DNA from: Atopobiaceae bacterium
Lineage (GTDB): Bacteria > Actinomycetota > Coriobacteriia > Coriobacteriales > Atopobiaceae
DNA length: 34,051 nucleotides
NCBI GenBank assembly: GCA_017545665.1
Contig: JAFWKQ010000092.1
Coordinates: 1 to 34,051 of the forward strand
Reading direction: 5' to 3'
In this document: positions 23,988 to 32,297 of the stretch, one piece after another
Layout: each line of letters starts with the position of its first letter
How positions within the stretch are numbered: the stretch's first letter is position 1
Notes under the pieces: model-generated
Seen by the model: only the letters and a program-made list of their open reading frames with translations
What the model was told of the DNA's origin: nothing
Databases searched by the model: none
Made by a program: the position numbers and the translations under genes

Positions 23988-25052
23988 ATGGAGTCCTACA
24001 TTCGCGACCTGCCCATCCAGCCTGCAAACGAGAGTGCGGCAGCACGCGCACGCGCACGCTGGGACGCCATTGCCAAGCCCTTGGGCTCGCTTGGGTTGCT
24101 CGAGGATGCCGTCGTGCAAATCGCGGCGCTTACGGGCGATCCTCAGGTTTGCGTGATGCCATGCTGCACGGCGGTGTTGTGTGCCGACAATGGCGTGGTG
24201 GCGCAAGGCGTCGCGCAAAGCGATCCGCAGGTGAGCGCCCTTATTGCACGAAGCGTGGCACAGGGCAAATCGTCGGTATGCCGCATGGCCGCAGCTTCCA
24301 ACATTGAGTGCGTGGCAGTGGACATGGGGCTGTTCGAGCTGGTGGACGAGCCCGCGATGCTCAACCGTCGCATTGCTGCTGGCACGTGCGACTTCACAAA
24401 AGGTCCTGCCATGTCGCGCGAACAGGCACTCCAGGCCATTCGCGTTGGCGTAGACCTTGCGGGAGAGCTCGCCAAAAAGGGCTTTAGGCTCATAGCCACC
24501 GGTGAGATGGGCATTGGCAACACCACCACCTCCACAGCCATTGTCTGCGCCTTTACCGGAAAAGACCCAGCGCTGCTTGCCGGGCGCGGAGCCGGTCTTA
24601 GTGACGAGGGACTGGCCCGCAAGATAGGAGCCATCCATCGTGCGCTGGAGATAAATGACCCCGATCCAGACGACCCCCTTGACGTGCTGGCCAAACTCGG
24701 TGGATTTGACATCGCCGGCATGTGCGGCATGTTCCTGGGAGGCGCCGTGTACCGCGTACCCATAGTCATCGACGGCCTCATTAGCACCGTGGCTGCGTAT
24801 TGTGCCACACGGCTGCGACCGGAATGCCTGGACGCCATGCTCCCCTCGCATCTCTCGGCAGAACCGGCTGCGGCCGAACTCTTGGCCCGCATGGGCCTGC
24901 GACCCATCATCCATGCGAGCATGCGCTTGGGCGAGGGAACGGGCGCCGTATGCCTCGTGCCGTTGCTCGACATGGCGCTGAGCCTGTACCACGACGGGCC
25001 GACCTATGCTGACTTTGGCATTGTGGCCGGCGAGGGAAAGACGCAGGCATGA
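23988..25052 (+). CDS. cobT: Nicotinate-nucleotide:dimethylbenzimidazole phosphoribosyltransferase
   Basis: CobT activates the lower-ligand base as alpha-ribazole phosphate. The 354-residue protein shows ADNGVVAQGV, TGEMGIGNTTTS, GRGAGLSD, GFDIAGMCG and the catalytic glutamate E316 in RLGEGTGA, next to E317 of the Salmonella enzyme. Which base it uses cannot be told; no dimethylbenzimidazole synthesis gene is in the window. It overlaps cobC by 4 nt. Confidence 0.96.
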   Translation: MESYIRDLPIQPANESAAARARARWDAIAKPLGSLGLLEDAVVQIAALTGDPQVCVMPCCTAVLCADNGVVAQGVAQSDPQVSALIARSVAQGKSSVCRMAAASNIECVAVDMGLFELVDEPAMLNRRIAAGTCDFTKGPAMSREQALQAIRVGVDLAGELAKKGFRLIATGEMGIGNTTTSTAIVCAFTGKDPALLAGRGAGLSDEGLARKIGAIHRALEINDPDPDDPLDVLAKLGGFDIAGMCGMFLGGAVYRVPIVIDGLISTVAAYCATRLRPECLDAMLPSHLSAEPAAAELLARMGLRPIIHASMRLGEGTGAVCLVPLLDMALSLYHDGPTYADFGIVAGEGKTQA

Positions 25053-25654
25053 GGCTCGTTATGATGCGCCATGGCGCAACGCCGGGAAACGAGGAGCGTC
25101 GCTACGTGGGAAGGCGTACGGACGAGCCACTGAGCGACGTCGGACGCGCGCAGTGCAAGCAAGCCCGCGTGCCCACGAGCGAGACGGCGCGCGTGGTATA
25201 CGCCAGTCCCCTGCTGCGAGCCCGGCAAACGGCCGAGATCTGCTTTCCCCAGGCGCGCGTCGTTACGGTCGTCGGCTTGGAGGAGTTCGACTTTGGCCTC
25301 TTTGAGGGACGCACGGCACGCCAAATGGAGCACGACGCGCAGTATCGCATTTGGGTGGAAGGCGGCTGCAGGGGCGCCTGCCCCAACGGCGAGTCGTTGG
25401 AGAGCTTTTGTGCTCGCTCCAACGCGACGCTCGCCGTGCTGTTGCGCCGCGAGGGCGCACGTGGCACACGCGAAGTGGTGGTGGTCGCGCACGGCGGCAC
25501 CATTATGGCTGCCTTTGACGCCTTTGCCGCATACGAGGGCAACGGTCAAGATCCGTTTCGTTGGCACGTCGGAAACTGCCAAGGCTATGTGGCCAACGTC
25601 GTCACATGCGGCCAGGGGCTCCTGTTCGAGGACGTGCGCGCCTTTGGCGGCTAA
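25049..25654 (+). CDS. cobC: Alpha-ribazole/adenosylcobalamin phosphatase (histidine phosphatase family)
   Basis: The 201-residue protein is a phosphoglycerate-mutase-like phosphatase: RHG at residues 7-9, YASPLLRARQTAEI, then FGLFEGRT and the second histidine in VVAHGGTI. In this context it should remove the phosphate from alpha-ribazole-5'-phosphate or from cobalamin phosphate. It is the last gene of the operon. A segment with no gene follows, without an obvious terminator. Confidence 0.85.
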   Translation: MRLVMMRHGATPGNEERRYVGRRTDEPLSDVGRAQCKQARVPTSETARVVYASPLLRARQTAEICFPQARVVTVVGLEEFDFGLFEGRTARQMEHDAQYRIWVEGGCRGACPNGESLESFCARSNATLAVLLRREGARGTREVVVVAHGGTIMAAFDAFAAYEGNGQDPFRWHVGNCQGYVANVVTCGQGLLFEDVRAFGG

Positions 25655-25785
25655 AACCACATGCGGTGGAAGGCAGGGCTTGTCTGCAGGGCCCTGTTTT
25701 GGACCCGCTCCCCGGGTGCCGCGCTCGTACCCGGGTACATGCACGCCCCCACCGCGCTGCCGCTCCATGCCGGCCGCACGCCGCG

Positions 25786-25794
25786 TGCTAGAAT
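25786..25794 (+). promoter_or_regulatory. Possible extended -10 promoter
   Basis: TGC followed by TAGAAT (25789-25794) lies 33 nt before the ATPase-like gene, in the otherwise featureless 173-bp spacer after cobC. No convincing -35 is seen. A ribosome site rich in G (GAGGGGGGGAG) sits just before ATG 25828. Confidence 0.35.
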
Positions 25795-25827
25795 TGAGGC
25801 AACACGCGAGACGCGAGGGGGGGAGCC

Positions 25828-27129
25828 ATGGGCCGCAAGCTTCCGATCGGAATACAGAGCTTCGAGAAGATCCGCTGCGACGGGTTCGTGTACGTGGACA
25901 AGACCGCTTGGGTGCACGGGCTCGCGCGGGCCGGCGTGCCGGTGTTCCTCTCCCGCCCCCGGCGCTTCGGCAAGAGCCTGCTCGTCTCCACGCTGCGCGC
26001 CTACTTCGAGGGCAGGAGCGACCTCTTCCGCGGCCTCGCGATCGAGCGGCTGGAGGAGGCCGCGGCGCGCGAGGAGGGCCGCGAGCCCTGGGTGGCGCGG
26101 CCGGTGCTCTTGCTCAGCTTCAACGGCGCGGACTACACGCGCGAGGGCGGACTCGAGGGCAAGCTCGACGCGATGCTCGCCGACCTGGAGGACGCCTGGG
26201 GGGTGGAGCGCCGCTCCGACGCGCCGGGGCCGCGCTTCCAGCGGCTCCTGGTCACCGCGCATGCGGTCTCCGGCCACCGCGTGGCCGTGCTCGTGGACGA
26301 GTACGACAAGCCGCTGCTCGAGGCCGTTGACGACTTCGCGCTCGAAGAGCGCAACCGCGCGGCGCTCAAAGGGTTCTACTCCGTGCCCAAGGACGCCGAC
26401 GAGCACCTGCGCTTCACCTTCATAACGGGGGTCACCACGTTCTCCAAGGTCTCCATCTTCAGCGACCTCAACCAGCTGAGCGACGTGTCGCTCGAGCGCG
26501 ACTACGCGGCCGCGTGCGGGATCACGGAGCCGGAGCTCGTGGCCACGTTCGGGCCCGAGCTGGACGCGCTGGCGTCTAAGCTGGGACTGGACGCGGCCGG
26601 CTGCCTGGAGGCCCTGCGCGACCTCTACGACGGCTACTGCTTCCACCCGGACGGCCCCGGCGAGGGGGCCGAGCGGGCGGGCAGGTGCGTCTACAACTCG
26701 TTCAGCCTCGTGAGCGCGCTGCAGAAGAGGCGGCTCGCCTCGTGGTGGTTCTCCACCGGCACCCCGACCTTCCTCGTGCGCCGCGTGCGTGAGGCGGAGC
26801 TCGACCCCAGGCGCCTCACCGACGGCACCCTCTGGGCCACCGAGCGGCGCCTCTCGGACTACCGCGCCGACGACCCGGACCCCATCCCGCCCATGTTCCA
26901 GGCGGGCTACCTCACCATACGGGGGGCCGACCCCAAGACGGGCCGCTACGAGCTGGCCGTGCCCAACGGCGAGGTGCGCCACGGGCTCGAGGAGAGCCTG
27001 CTGCCCGCGTGGGCGCCGGGCTACTCCGAAGCCCGCGGCACCGACGTCTTCACGCTGCTCGGCCACGTGGAGGCGGGCGACGGAGATGGTGTGCGCGACG
27101 TGCTGGCGGCGGACCGAACCGCGAGGTGA
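25828..27129 (+). CDS. AAA-ATPase-like protein, lacking its C-terminal nuclease domain
   Basis: The 433-residue protein matches the large AAA-ATPase-like/DUF1703 family common in gut bacteria: IGIQSFEKIR, VDKTAWV, the P-loop-like RPRRFGKS (43-50), Walker B VLVDEYDKPL (155-164), TGVTTFSKVSIFSDLNQL and LYDGYCFHP. Full-length members usually run beyond 500 residues and end in a PD-(D/E)XK nuclease-like domain. Here the frame stops soon after LLGHVEAGDGDGVRDVL, 18 bp before a perfect palindrome. It is probably a truncated remnant. Codon use is even more GC-rich than in the cobalamin genes. Function of the family is unclear; a defence or mobile-element role is only suggested. Confidence 0.8.
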   Translation: MGRKLPIGIQSFEKIRCDGFVYVDKTAWVHGLARAGVPVFLSRPRRFGKSLLVSTLRAYFEGRSDLFRGLAIERLEEAAAREEGREPWVARPVLLLSFNGADYTREGGLEGKLDAMLADLEDAWGVERRSDAPGPRFQRLLVTAHAVSGHRVAVLVDEYDKPLLEAVDDFALEERNRAALKGFYSVPKDADEHLRFTFITGVTTFSKVSIFSDLNQLSDVSLERDYAAACGITEPELVATFGPELDALASKLGLDAAGCLEALRDLYDGYCFHPDGPGEGAERAGRCVYNSFSLVSALQKRRLASWWFSTGTPTFLVRRVREAELDPRRLTDGTLWATERRLSDYRADDPDPIPPMFQAGYLTIRGADPKTGRYELAVPNGEVRHGLEESLLPAWAPGYSEARGTDVFTLLGHVEAGDGDGVRDVLAADRTAR

Positions 27130-27146
27130 GAAAAGGCGCGGCAGAG

Positions 27147-27216
27147 GTCGCAACTGGGGGACAGTCCCTTTGTTGTTAGCGAGCTAACAACAAAGGGACT
27201 GTCCCCCAGTTGCGAC
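27147..27216. repeat. Perfect 70-bp palindrome containing the GGGGGACAGTCCC core
   Basis: Arms 27147-27180 and 27183-27216 match perfectly over 34 bp around GA. The core GGGGGACAGTCCC relates it to the repeats at 2376 and 4040. It lies exactly between two convergent genes, so its RNA could also act as a two-way terminator. However, the stem is followed by no T run, and the stop codon of the minus-strand gene begins immediately next to it. Confidence 0.85.
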
Positions 27217-29376
27217 TTACCTCGTGCGCAGGGCCGCCCTGGACGCGTCGTAACCCGCGGGCACCTGACCGGTGGGAAGCACCTGCACGTCCACGGCCTC
27301 GGCGCGGATGCCCAGGCCCGTGGTGCCAGCGTCGGCGCCGTCCTTGGCCCAGCCGAGCCAGCCGTAGTTCTGGGAATGCACGCGGTACCACACCGAGTAG
27401 GACGCAGACGCCTCGCCGGTGAGCCTTATCATCACGGCCTCCATGCGCAGACTTCGGCCGGTGGTGCCGGCGACCCGGCCGTCCGCGCGCTCGCCCTGCC
27501 AGCCCACGTTCTGCACGTGGGCCTCGTAGGCGATGCCGCAGGCCTCGGGCAGCGCCGGGGCCGCCAGCGAGAGGGCCTCCAGGCGCAGGCCGCGTCCCGT
27601 CGTGCCGAGGGAGGTGCCCCGCGCCGGCTGCCAGCCGAGGTTCTGCGAGTGCGACCTGCCGCCAAGGGAGGCAACGAAAGAGGCCTTGCCCTCGCTATAG
27701 CCGTCGGGCACCTGCCCCTTAGGCAGCACGCACACCTCGAGGGCCTCTAGGCGAAGGCCGCGCCCCGCCGTACCGACGGTCGCACCGTCCCTCGCGTCCC
27801 TCGACCAGCCGAGCGTGCCGAGGTTCTGCACGTGGGCCCGGTACCACACCGAGTGGGTATTGGCGAGTCCTCCGGTGAGCCTCACCTGCACGGCCTCCAT
27901 GCGAAGTCCCTTGCCCGAGGTGCCGCAGACGGCGCCATCGGCGGCCCAGCCGCCCCAGCCCGCGTTCTGCACATGGGCGCGGTACTCGATACCGCCGACG
28001 GACCCGGTCGGCAGGCTCAGGGAGATGGCCTCCAGGCGCTTTCCCTTCCCAGTAGTGCCGAGAAGGACGCCGTCGCCGGAAGGTGTAGCAGCCTTGTCAC
28101 CGATGCCTTCCACATGGCCAGTACCGGCAGGTCTAATGGCGCCGGAGGAACCCGCTATGGTAACGTTCACGGACTCGGCCTTGCTGTCACTGTGCTCGTC
28201 ATCGCCCACAGCCTTGTACCAAACAGTGTAGGTCCCGGGCTCCGTGGCCGTGGGAATCTCCTCGGAGAAGCTCTCGCCGTCAAGCGAATACTGCATGGTA
28301 CCGCCGTCAGAGACGCCAAGGGTAACGAGCTCCTGCGGCTTGCCGGTGTAGGTAAGGCTGTTTGCCGTCGGCTTCTTCGTCACCTCCGCGGCGGGCAATG
28401 CCACCGCATCGGGCACCACTAGTTCCACGTCGCCTGTTGGCGTACCAGAGACCTCCACCGTGGCCTCATCGACTCTATGTACCGTAACGCCGTTACTTGT
28501 TATATCTTCGAATTCCTCAAAGTAACATTTGTCATCCGCAGTATAGGTAACGGTGGCCATTGCATCGGTCAAGTCGACTTGGTTAGTTGAGCCTCCGCTT
28601 GTCGTTGCGTGGTTCCCGCCCGTTAGCGAAACGTTGCACATGTTGACCCATACGGAAAATGTAAGGTTGCGCATCCATCCGCGATAATCCGAGTCTTGGG
28701 CAAAGGCAGACTTTCCAACGTAGAACTGGTCGTACGATCCAATGCTCTTCAAGGTATTCTTTATGACATCCCCATTGTTCGCCTGAGCATGCACGTTGCC
28801 GTCTTTATATACTACCGTCTTGTCATTTATGACTGTGATCTTGTATGTGTGCCAGTCCGTAATGTTTTCGCTCGGATTGCCGTTGTGGATTTGCTGGTTT
28901 GGGCCACCATATCTGCATTCCAGATACAGAGGAATATATCCATGATAACTCCCGGACTTGGCAAAGAAAGCGAAGTAGTTGTTGGAGGAAGAATCAAATA
29001 TGTCAATGAAACGAGCGTAGTCAGGACAGTCGGTAGCGGCCCTTGCCTCAAACGAGACCTCAAAGCCCCGAGATAGATCGACTGCCCCCGAGAAGAGATT
29101 CTTGTTAATTAGTATGTTGGACGTACCACGACCATTTCCCGTGAACTTTGCGGCACCTTCCGTGCTGTCCCACTCAACGTTTGTGGCGGTGAACTCCGTG
29201 TCTCCGCTTACAGACCCATTAAGATAGGTGTACGTCTTGTTGAACAACCGAGACTCTGGTTCCGCTAGGGCAGTCGACACCATCCCCGGAATCAACCCCA
29301 CAACGGTTGCTATGGCGAGAGTGGCAACCAGGCTCAGAGCAAGCCGAGGCAACCCCCCCCCGAACGATTGTTTCAT
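27217..29376 (-). CDS. Secreted ChW-repeat surface protein with a LamG-like N-terminal domain
   Basis: The 719-residue precursor has a signal peptide (LALSLVATLAIATVVGLIPGMVSTALA). A lectin/LamG-like beta domain follows (about 45-260; DWHTYKITVINDKTVVYKDG, GWMRNLTFSVWV). Next come one or two Ig-like segments with YTGKPQELVTLG and PGTYTVWYKAVGDD. The C-terminal third consists of about six ChW repeats (pattern QNxGWxxWxxDGxxxGTTGxGLRxEAxxxxL), the first incomplete. ChW proteins act at the cell surface, often in adhesion or sugar binding. No LPXTG anchor is seen. ATG 29376 follows GGGAG; an upstream ATG at 29421 lacks such a site. Codons 6-8 contain nine G's in a row. The N-terminal half is less GC-rich than the repeats, which suggests shuffled origins. 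Confidence 0.85.
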   Translation of the reverse strand: MKQSFGGGLPRLALSLVATLAIATVVGLIPGMVSTALAEPESRLFNKTYTYLNGSVSGDTEFTATNVEWDSTEGAAKFTGNGRGTSNILINKNLFSGAVDLSRGFEVSFEARAATDCPDYARFIDIFDSSSNNYFAFFAKSGSYHGYIPLYLECRYGGPNQQIHNGNPSENITDWHTYKITVINDKTVVYKDGNVHAQANNGDVIKNTLKSIGSYDQFYVGKSAFAQDSDYRGWMRNLTFSVWVNMCNVSLTGGNHATTSGGSTNQVDLTDAMATVTYTADDKCYFEEFEDITSNGVTVHRVDEATVEVSGTPTGDVELVVPDAVALPAAEVTKKPTANSLTYTGKPQELVTLGVSDGGTMQYSLDGESFSEEIPTATEPGTYTVWYKAVGDDEHSDSKAESVNVTIAGSSGAIRPAGTGHVEGIGDKAATPSGDGVLLGTTGKGKRLEAISLSLPTGSVGGIEYRAHVQNAGWGGWAADGAVCGTSGKGLRMEAVQVRLTGGLANTHSVWYRAHVQNLGTLGWSRDARDGATVGTAGRGLRLEALEVCVLPKGQVPDGYSEGKASFVASLGGRSHSQNLGWQPARGTSLGTTGRGLRLEALSLAAPALPEACGIAYEAHVQNVGWQGERADGRVAGTTGRSLRMEAVMIRLTGEASASYSVWYRVHSQNYGWLGWAKDGADAGTTGLGIRAEAVDVQVLPTGQVPAGYDASRAALRTR

Positions 29377-29739
29377 CTTATGCGCTCCCTTCTTGGCGCA
29401 CCACGCAATGCACTGCACCAAACCGTTTCTAAACCACTAAAACACGCGCTTGATATTAACACGGTGAACCTGCGCATGACTGGGTAGTTTTTAGTCATGT
29501 TCTTTTACCATGGAACACCTTCCAAAACCAGTTGGCTCGCGCATATCCAAATCATTCCCTTGGGCCCTATTGTCATCGGTACGGCGAGGCCGACCCTCTG
29601 CGCCATCCAACGAAACCAGCCCATGTCCAGCCATACCCTTTGCCTTGCTCGGCCAAGCCTCAGGGCACTGCCCGCACAAATCCGAGTTCCGCGCTCGCAC
29701 CGCGCCTGTCCCCGCCCTTGTCTCCTGCGTCAACTTCGC

Positions 29740-29838
29740 AAACTGCGCACTTTTCCAGGCGAGAAACGCGCCTTGTGTACAGTGTGGAGCCCATACTGTA
29801 CACAAGGCCCGGTTTGCGTACGGAAAAGTATGCAGTTT
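29740..29838. repeat. MITE-like 99-bp inverted repeat
   Basis: A perfect 14-bp stem (GCCTTGTGTACAGT at 29770-29783 with ACTGTACACAAGGC at 29795-29808) surrounds an 11-nt loop. The pairing continues outward with mismatches to AAACTGCGCACTTTTCC (29740-29756) and GGAAAAGTATGCAGTTT (29822-29838). It is the main content of the gene-free 29377-29895 interval. No transposase lies nearby. A large operator is less likely given the total arm length of about 45 bp. Confidence 0.7.
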
Positions 29839-29895
29839 ATATTTTTATGTGTAGGGAATCCGGTGACGCAGCAGTGCCGACCCCCTGCATCACCA

Positions 29896-30345
29896 TCACT
29901 TGTGCATCGCAGCGTTACTTACCGTGAGCTCGTACTCGATCTCGTGAGGCGTGCTCATGGCGGTCGTGTTTGCCACCACCTTAAAGGGCTCGCCGAGCGA
30001 GGGCACGGGAATTTGGAACGTGGAGTTGCCCGTTTGGTTTACGGGCAAATACCGCTCGCCGTCAACCACCATGTAGTCGTAGTTGGGACTCGACCACACC
30101 ACGGTGAGGGTCGCCTCCCCCGCGCGTACCTCCATCGTGGCGGGAGAGGCCACACTCGCACGGCCGCTGCCGCCCTCAAGGCTCACCTCCACGGTGTAGG
30201 TCCCGTCTGCCAAGGTGGCCAACGTCGTCTCCGAAGCCGCGCTCGCTCCCCCTCCCACCGCGGCACACCCTGTCGTCCCCGCAAGCCCATAGCAAGCAAC
30301 GAGGACAATCGCCAAGCAGACAAGAGCACGACAAGCCCTTCTCAT
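29896..30345 (-). CDS. Small lipoprotein, last gene of the cobUS operon
   Basis: The 149-residue protein has a hydrophobic signal with a lipobox-like end (LAGTTGC) and one beta-rich domain beginning LADGTYTVEVSLEGG. It continues with VRAGEATLTVVWSSPNYDYMVVDGERYLPV, STFQIPVPSL and HEIEYELTV. Proteins of this pattern are frequent next to iron or tetrapyrrole uptake genes. It resembles the lipoprotein at 8262-8831 in layout. The start has AGGAGG and overlaps the stop of the short cobU. Binding of a corrinoid or metal is an inference from context. Confidence 0.78.
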   Translation of the reverse strand: MRRACRALVCLAIVLVACYGLAGTTGCAAVGGGASAASETTLATLADGTYTVEVSLEGGSGRASVASPATMEVRAGEATLTVVWSSPNYDYMVVDGERYLPVNQTGNSTFQIPVPSLGEPFKVVANTTAMSTPHEIEYELTVSNAAMHK

Positions 30346-30689
30346 CGCTCCTCCTTAATGACCAAGGGTATGCCGCAAACCATGCGCACCACCTTGCTCG
30401 CGCGTTGTGCCAAGCTCGCGCACGTGCGGCCCACCCGCTCCCGCCAGACGCGCTCCTCGGCTTCCATGGGCACCACGCCCTGGCCCACCTCACAGCACAC
30501 CACCACGTCCTTGCGTGCCAACGCGTCCACGTCCGCCTCGCCCAGCTCGCCCGCCCGCAACAGCTCCTCCAAGCCAACGAGCACGCAAGCGTCGCCGGCA
30601 AGGCGTTTGTCCATTTGGCCGTCGTCGTATCCCAGCGACCTCACGTAGGTACGCTTGCCCGAGGCAATGCCCCCCGTTACCAAGATCAT
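30342..30689 (-). CDS. Short CobU-like protein lacking the guanylylation segment
   Basis: The 115-residue product keeps both ends of CobU: the P-loop VTGGIASGKRTYV at the start, and a C-terminal part (VVVCCEVGQGVVPMEAEERVWRERVGR...VRMVCGIPLVIK) that corresponds to NEVGxGIVPE...GRxNQ...VxGxPxxxK. The middle of CobU, including the histidine that carries GMP, is missing. Normal CobU is about 180 residues. It may keep only a kinase role, or assist the full CobU encoded two genes upstream. It overlaps cobS and the lipoprotein gene by 4 nt each. Confidence 0.75.
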   Translation of the reverse strand: MILVTGGIASGKRTYVRSLGYDDGQMDKRLAGDACVLVGLEELLRAGELGEADVDALARKDVVVCCEVGQGVVPMEAEERVWRERVGRTCASLAQRASKVVRMVCGIPLVIKEER

Positions 30690-31450
30690 GCCACAATCCT
30701 CCCTGCCACCACAACGGACACAACCAGAGCCAACTCCAGCACCTGCACGCAAAAGCCCACGAGGTCGCCGCTCAGTCCGCCAAACTGTCTGGCGGAAAAC
30801 CGCCTCGCCCACGCAAACGCAAGGCCCGCAACCGCAAGCGCCGCCCCGCCAACGCACGGGCTCGCCACCAGCATGCCGGCGGACGCAAGGACGAGCTGCA
30901 ACCCGAGCGCCACCTTTGCCACGCCCAAACGCGCCGTAGCACGCATGGTGGCAAGCATGCCGCTCGTGCCCGAGGCAGGCCAGCAGAGCGCCGCCAGCCC
31001 CGCCAGGCTGCGACTCACCACCGGAACGCAGGCGATCAGCAGCCCGTGGCGGGCGTCCAACTCGCTCGCAAAGGCAACGTGCGCAATAAGATACCCGCAC
31101 ACGCCCATAACGGCAAAGGCGCCCACATGCGGGTCCTTGAGGATCTTGCGCTTTTGCTCCGCTTCCGCATGGCTCGCCTGCGCGTCCACCACGTCCGCGA
31201 ATCCGTCCATGTGAATGCCGCCGGTAATCGCCAAGGGAAGCAGGGCGAGCCCGGCCCCCCTCACCAGCGGCCCCAAGCCCAAGGCGCCGCACGCGCAGAG
31301 CCAGAGCCACAAGGCCCCTCCCACAACGGCGCCCACCAGAGGAAATGCCGCCATGAGGTAGCGCATGTTCTCCTTGGTCCACGACACCTGTGGCATGGGA
31401 ATCGCCGAGAAGCACGCGAAGGCCATCGCAATGGAGCGCAACATCGTCAT
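30686..31450 (-). CDS. cobS: Adenosylcobinamide-GDP ribazoletransferase (cobalamin synthase)
   Basis: CobS is a membrane enzyme that joins adenosylcobinamide-GDP to alpha-ribazole to close the nucleotide loop. The 254-residue protein has the family motifs FSAIPMP, AAFPLVGAVVGG, ITGGIHMDGFADVVDA and KILKDPHVGAFAVMG, with several membrane helices. The start at 31450 overlaps the stop of cobU (ATGA). Confidence 0.94.
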   Translation of the reverse strand: MTMLRSIAMAFACFSAIPMPQVSWTKENMRYLMAAFPLVGAVVGGALWLWLCACGALGLGPLVRGAGLALLPLAITGGIHMDGFADVVDAQASHAEAEQKRKILKDPHVGAFAVMGVCGYLIAHVAFASELDARHGLLIACVPVVSRSLAGLAALCWPASGTSGMLATMRATARLGVAKVALGLQLVLASAGMLVASPCVGGAALAVAGLAFAWARRFSARQFGGLSGDLVGFCVQVLELALVVSVVVAGRIVA

Positions 31451-31998
31451 GGCAGCTCCCCCTTCAGCACGCAAGCCACGCCCGAGCTCACTTCCACCAC
31501 CGCATCGAAACGCGCCGCAAGCCTGCAGCCCAGCGCTCCCATGGCACGGACCCATTCGCGCGTTCCCTCAAAGGGAGAGGCTCCCTCACAGCCCACCTCG
31601 TTGCCGACCGCCACCACGTGCTCAAAGCCGTGGGCAAGGGCAAGCACCTCTCGCTCGAGCCTCGCCACCGTCCGCTGCGGGTCCCCCTCCTCGCCGTTCG
31701 GCCCAAAGAGCGCGTTGGCAACAAGGTTCCCCAAGTCTTCCAGAAGCACGACGCCCGGGCGAGGCGCTCCGTTAGCGCCCATCCCAACGGCAGCCGTCAG
31801 CGACGGTCCGGCGCACTCCACGGTTACGAACCCCAGGCCTGCCCGCTGCGCGCGATGTTGCACTATGCGCCTTTGCGCCTCCGCGCCATGGGAATCCATG
31901 GTCGCCAAATAGACGCGCGTGGGTGAAAGCTTGCAGGCGAGTCGCTCCGCATAGGCCGACTTGCCGCTCGCCGCACCGCCGGTTACCAAGACCCTCAT
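31447..31998 (-). CDS. cobU: Adenosylcobinamide kinase/adenosylcobinamide-phosphate guanylyltransferase
   Basis: The 183-residue enzyme phosphorylates adenosylcobinamide and transfers GMP to it. The P-loop is VTGGAASGKSAYAE, and RIVQHRAQR carries the histidine that is guanylylated in CobU. VLLEDLGNLVANALF and GNEVGCEGASPFEG match later family motifs, although NEVGCEGASP departs from the usual NEVGxGIVPE. It overlaps the upstream Cys-rich gene and cobS by 4 nt. Confidence 0.9.
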   Translation of the reverse strand: MRVLVTGGAASGKSAYAERLACKLSPTRVYLATMDSHGAEAQRRIVQHRAQRAGLGFVTVECAGPSLTAAVGMGANGAPRPGVVLLEDLGNLVANALFGPNGEEGDPQRTVARLEREVLALAHGFEHVVAVGNEVGCEGASPFEGTREWVRAMGALGCRLAARFDAVVEVSSGVACVLKGELP

Positions 31999-32297
31999 GC
32001 GTCCGTCTCCTCGCCACGGGCACGCGCGAGGTCTGCGAGCTGCGCGAACCTCTTTTTTACCAAGCTGGCGCCCGCGTCCCCTGCGTGCAACACTGTGCAG
32101 GCGGAGCAGTCCTTTGTCCCCGAAGCAGTGTACGCAAAGTCGCCGCCGCAGCGCGGTCCGAGCGCATACAGCGGACAATAGCAAAACAGGCAATTGAACT
32201 CGTCTGGCTCGACGCCGTCATGGCAGGGAAAGTAGTCGCAGGCGGTGTTGCGAAAGAACGTGGAGCCATTTGGCATGGCCTGGTGTCGATCTTTCAT
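31995..32297 (-). CDS. Cysteine-rich small-domain protein of cobalamin loci
   Basis: The 100-residue protein is a soluble metal-binding-type protein with many Cys: CDYFPCH, CLFCYCPLY, RCGG and DCSACTVLH. This matches the cysteine-rich small domain (PF04071 type) often found beside cobalamin synthesis genes. Its function is unknown; zinc, iron-sulphur or cobalt binding are possible. The start at 32297 follows AGGGAGG; an upstream ATG at 32345 lies in the promoter region. It is the first gene of the minus-strand operon. Confidence 0.82.
   Translation of the reverse strand: MKDRHQAMPNGSTFFRNTACDYFPCHDGVEPDEFNCLFCYCPLYALGPRCGGDFAYTASGTKDCSACTVLHAGDAGASLVKKRFAQLADLARARGEETDA

Noticed and set aside
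29497..31912. Long plus-strand open frames (383 and 501 codons) opposite the cobUS operon
   Set aside because: They are R/P/A/H-rich, have no family motifs and lie opposite genes with clear CobU and CobS motifs; they are GC-driven shadows.
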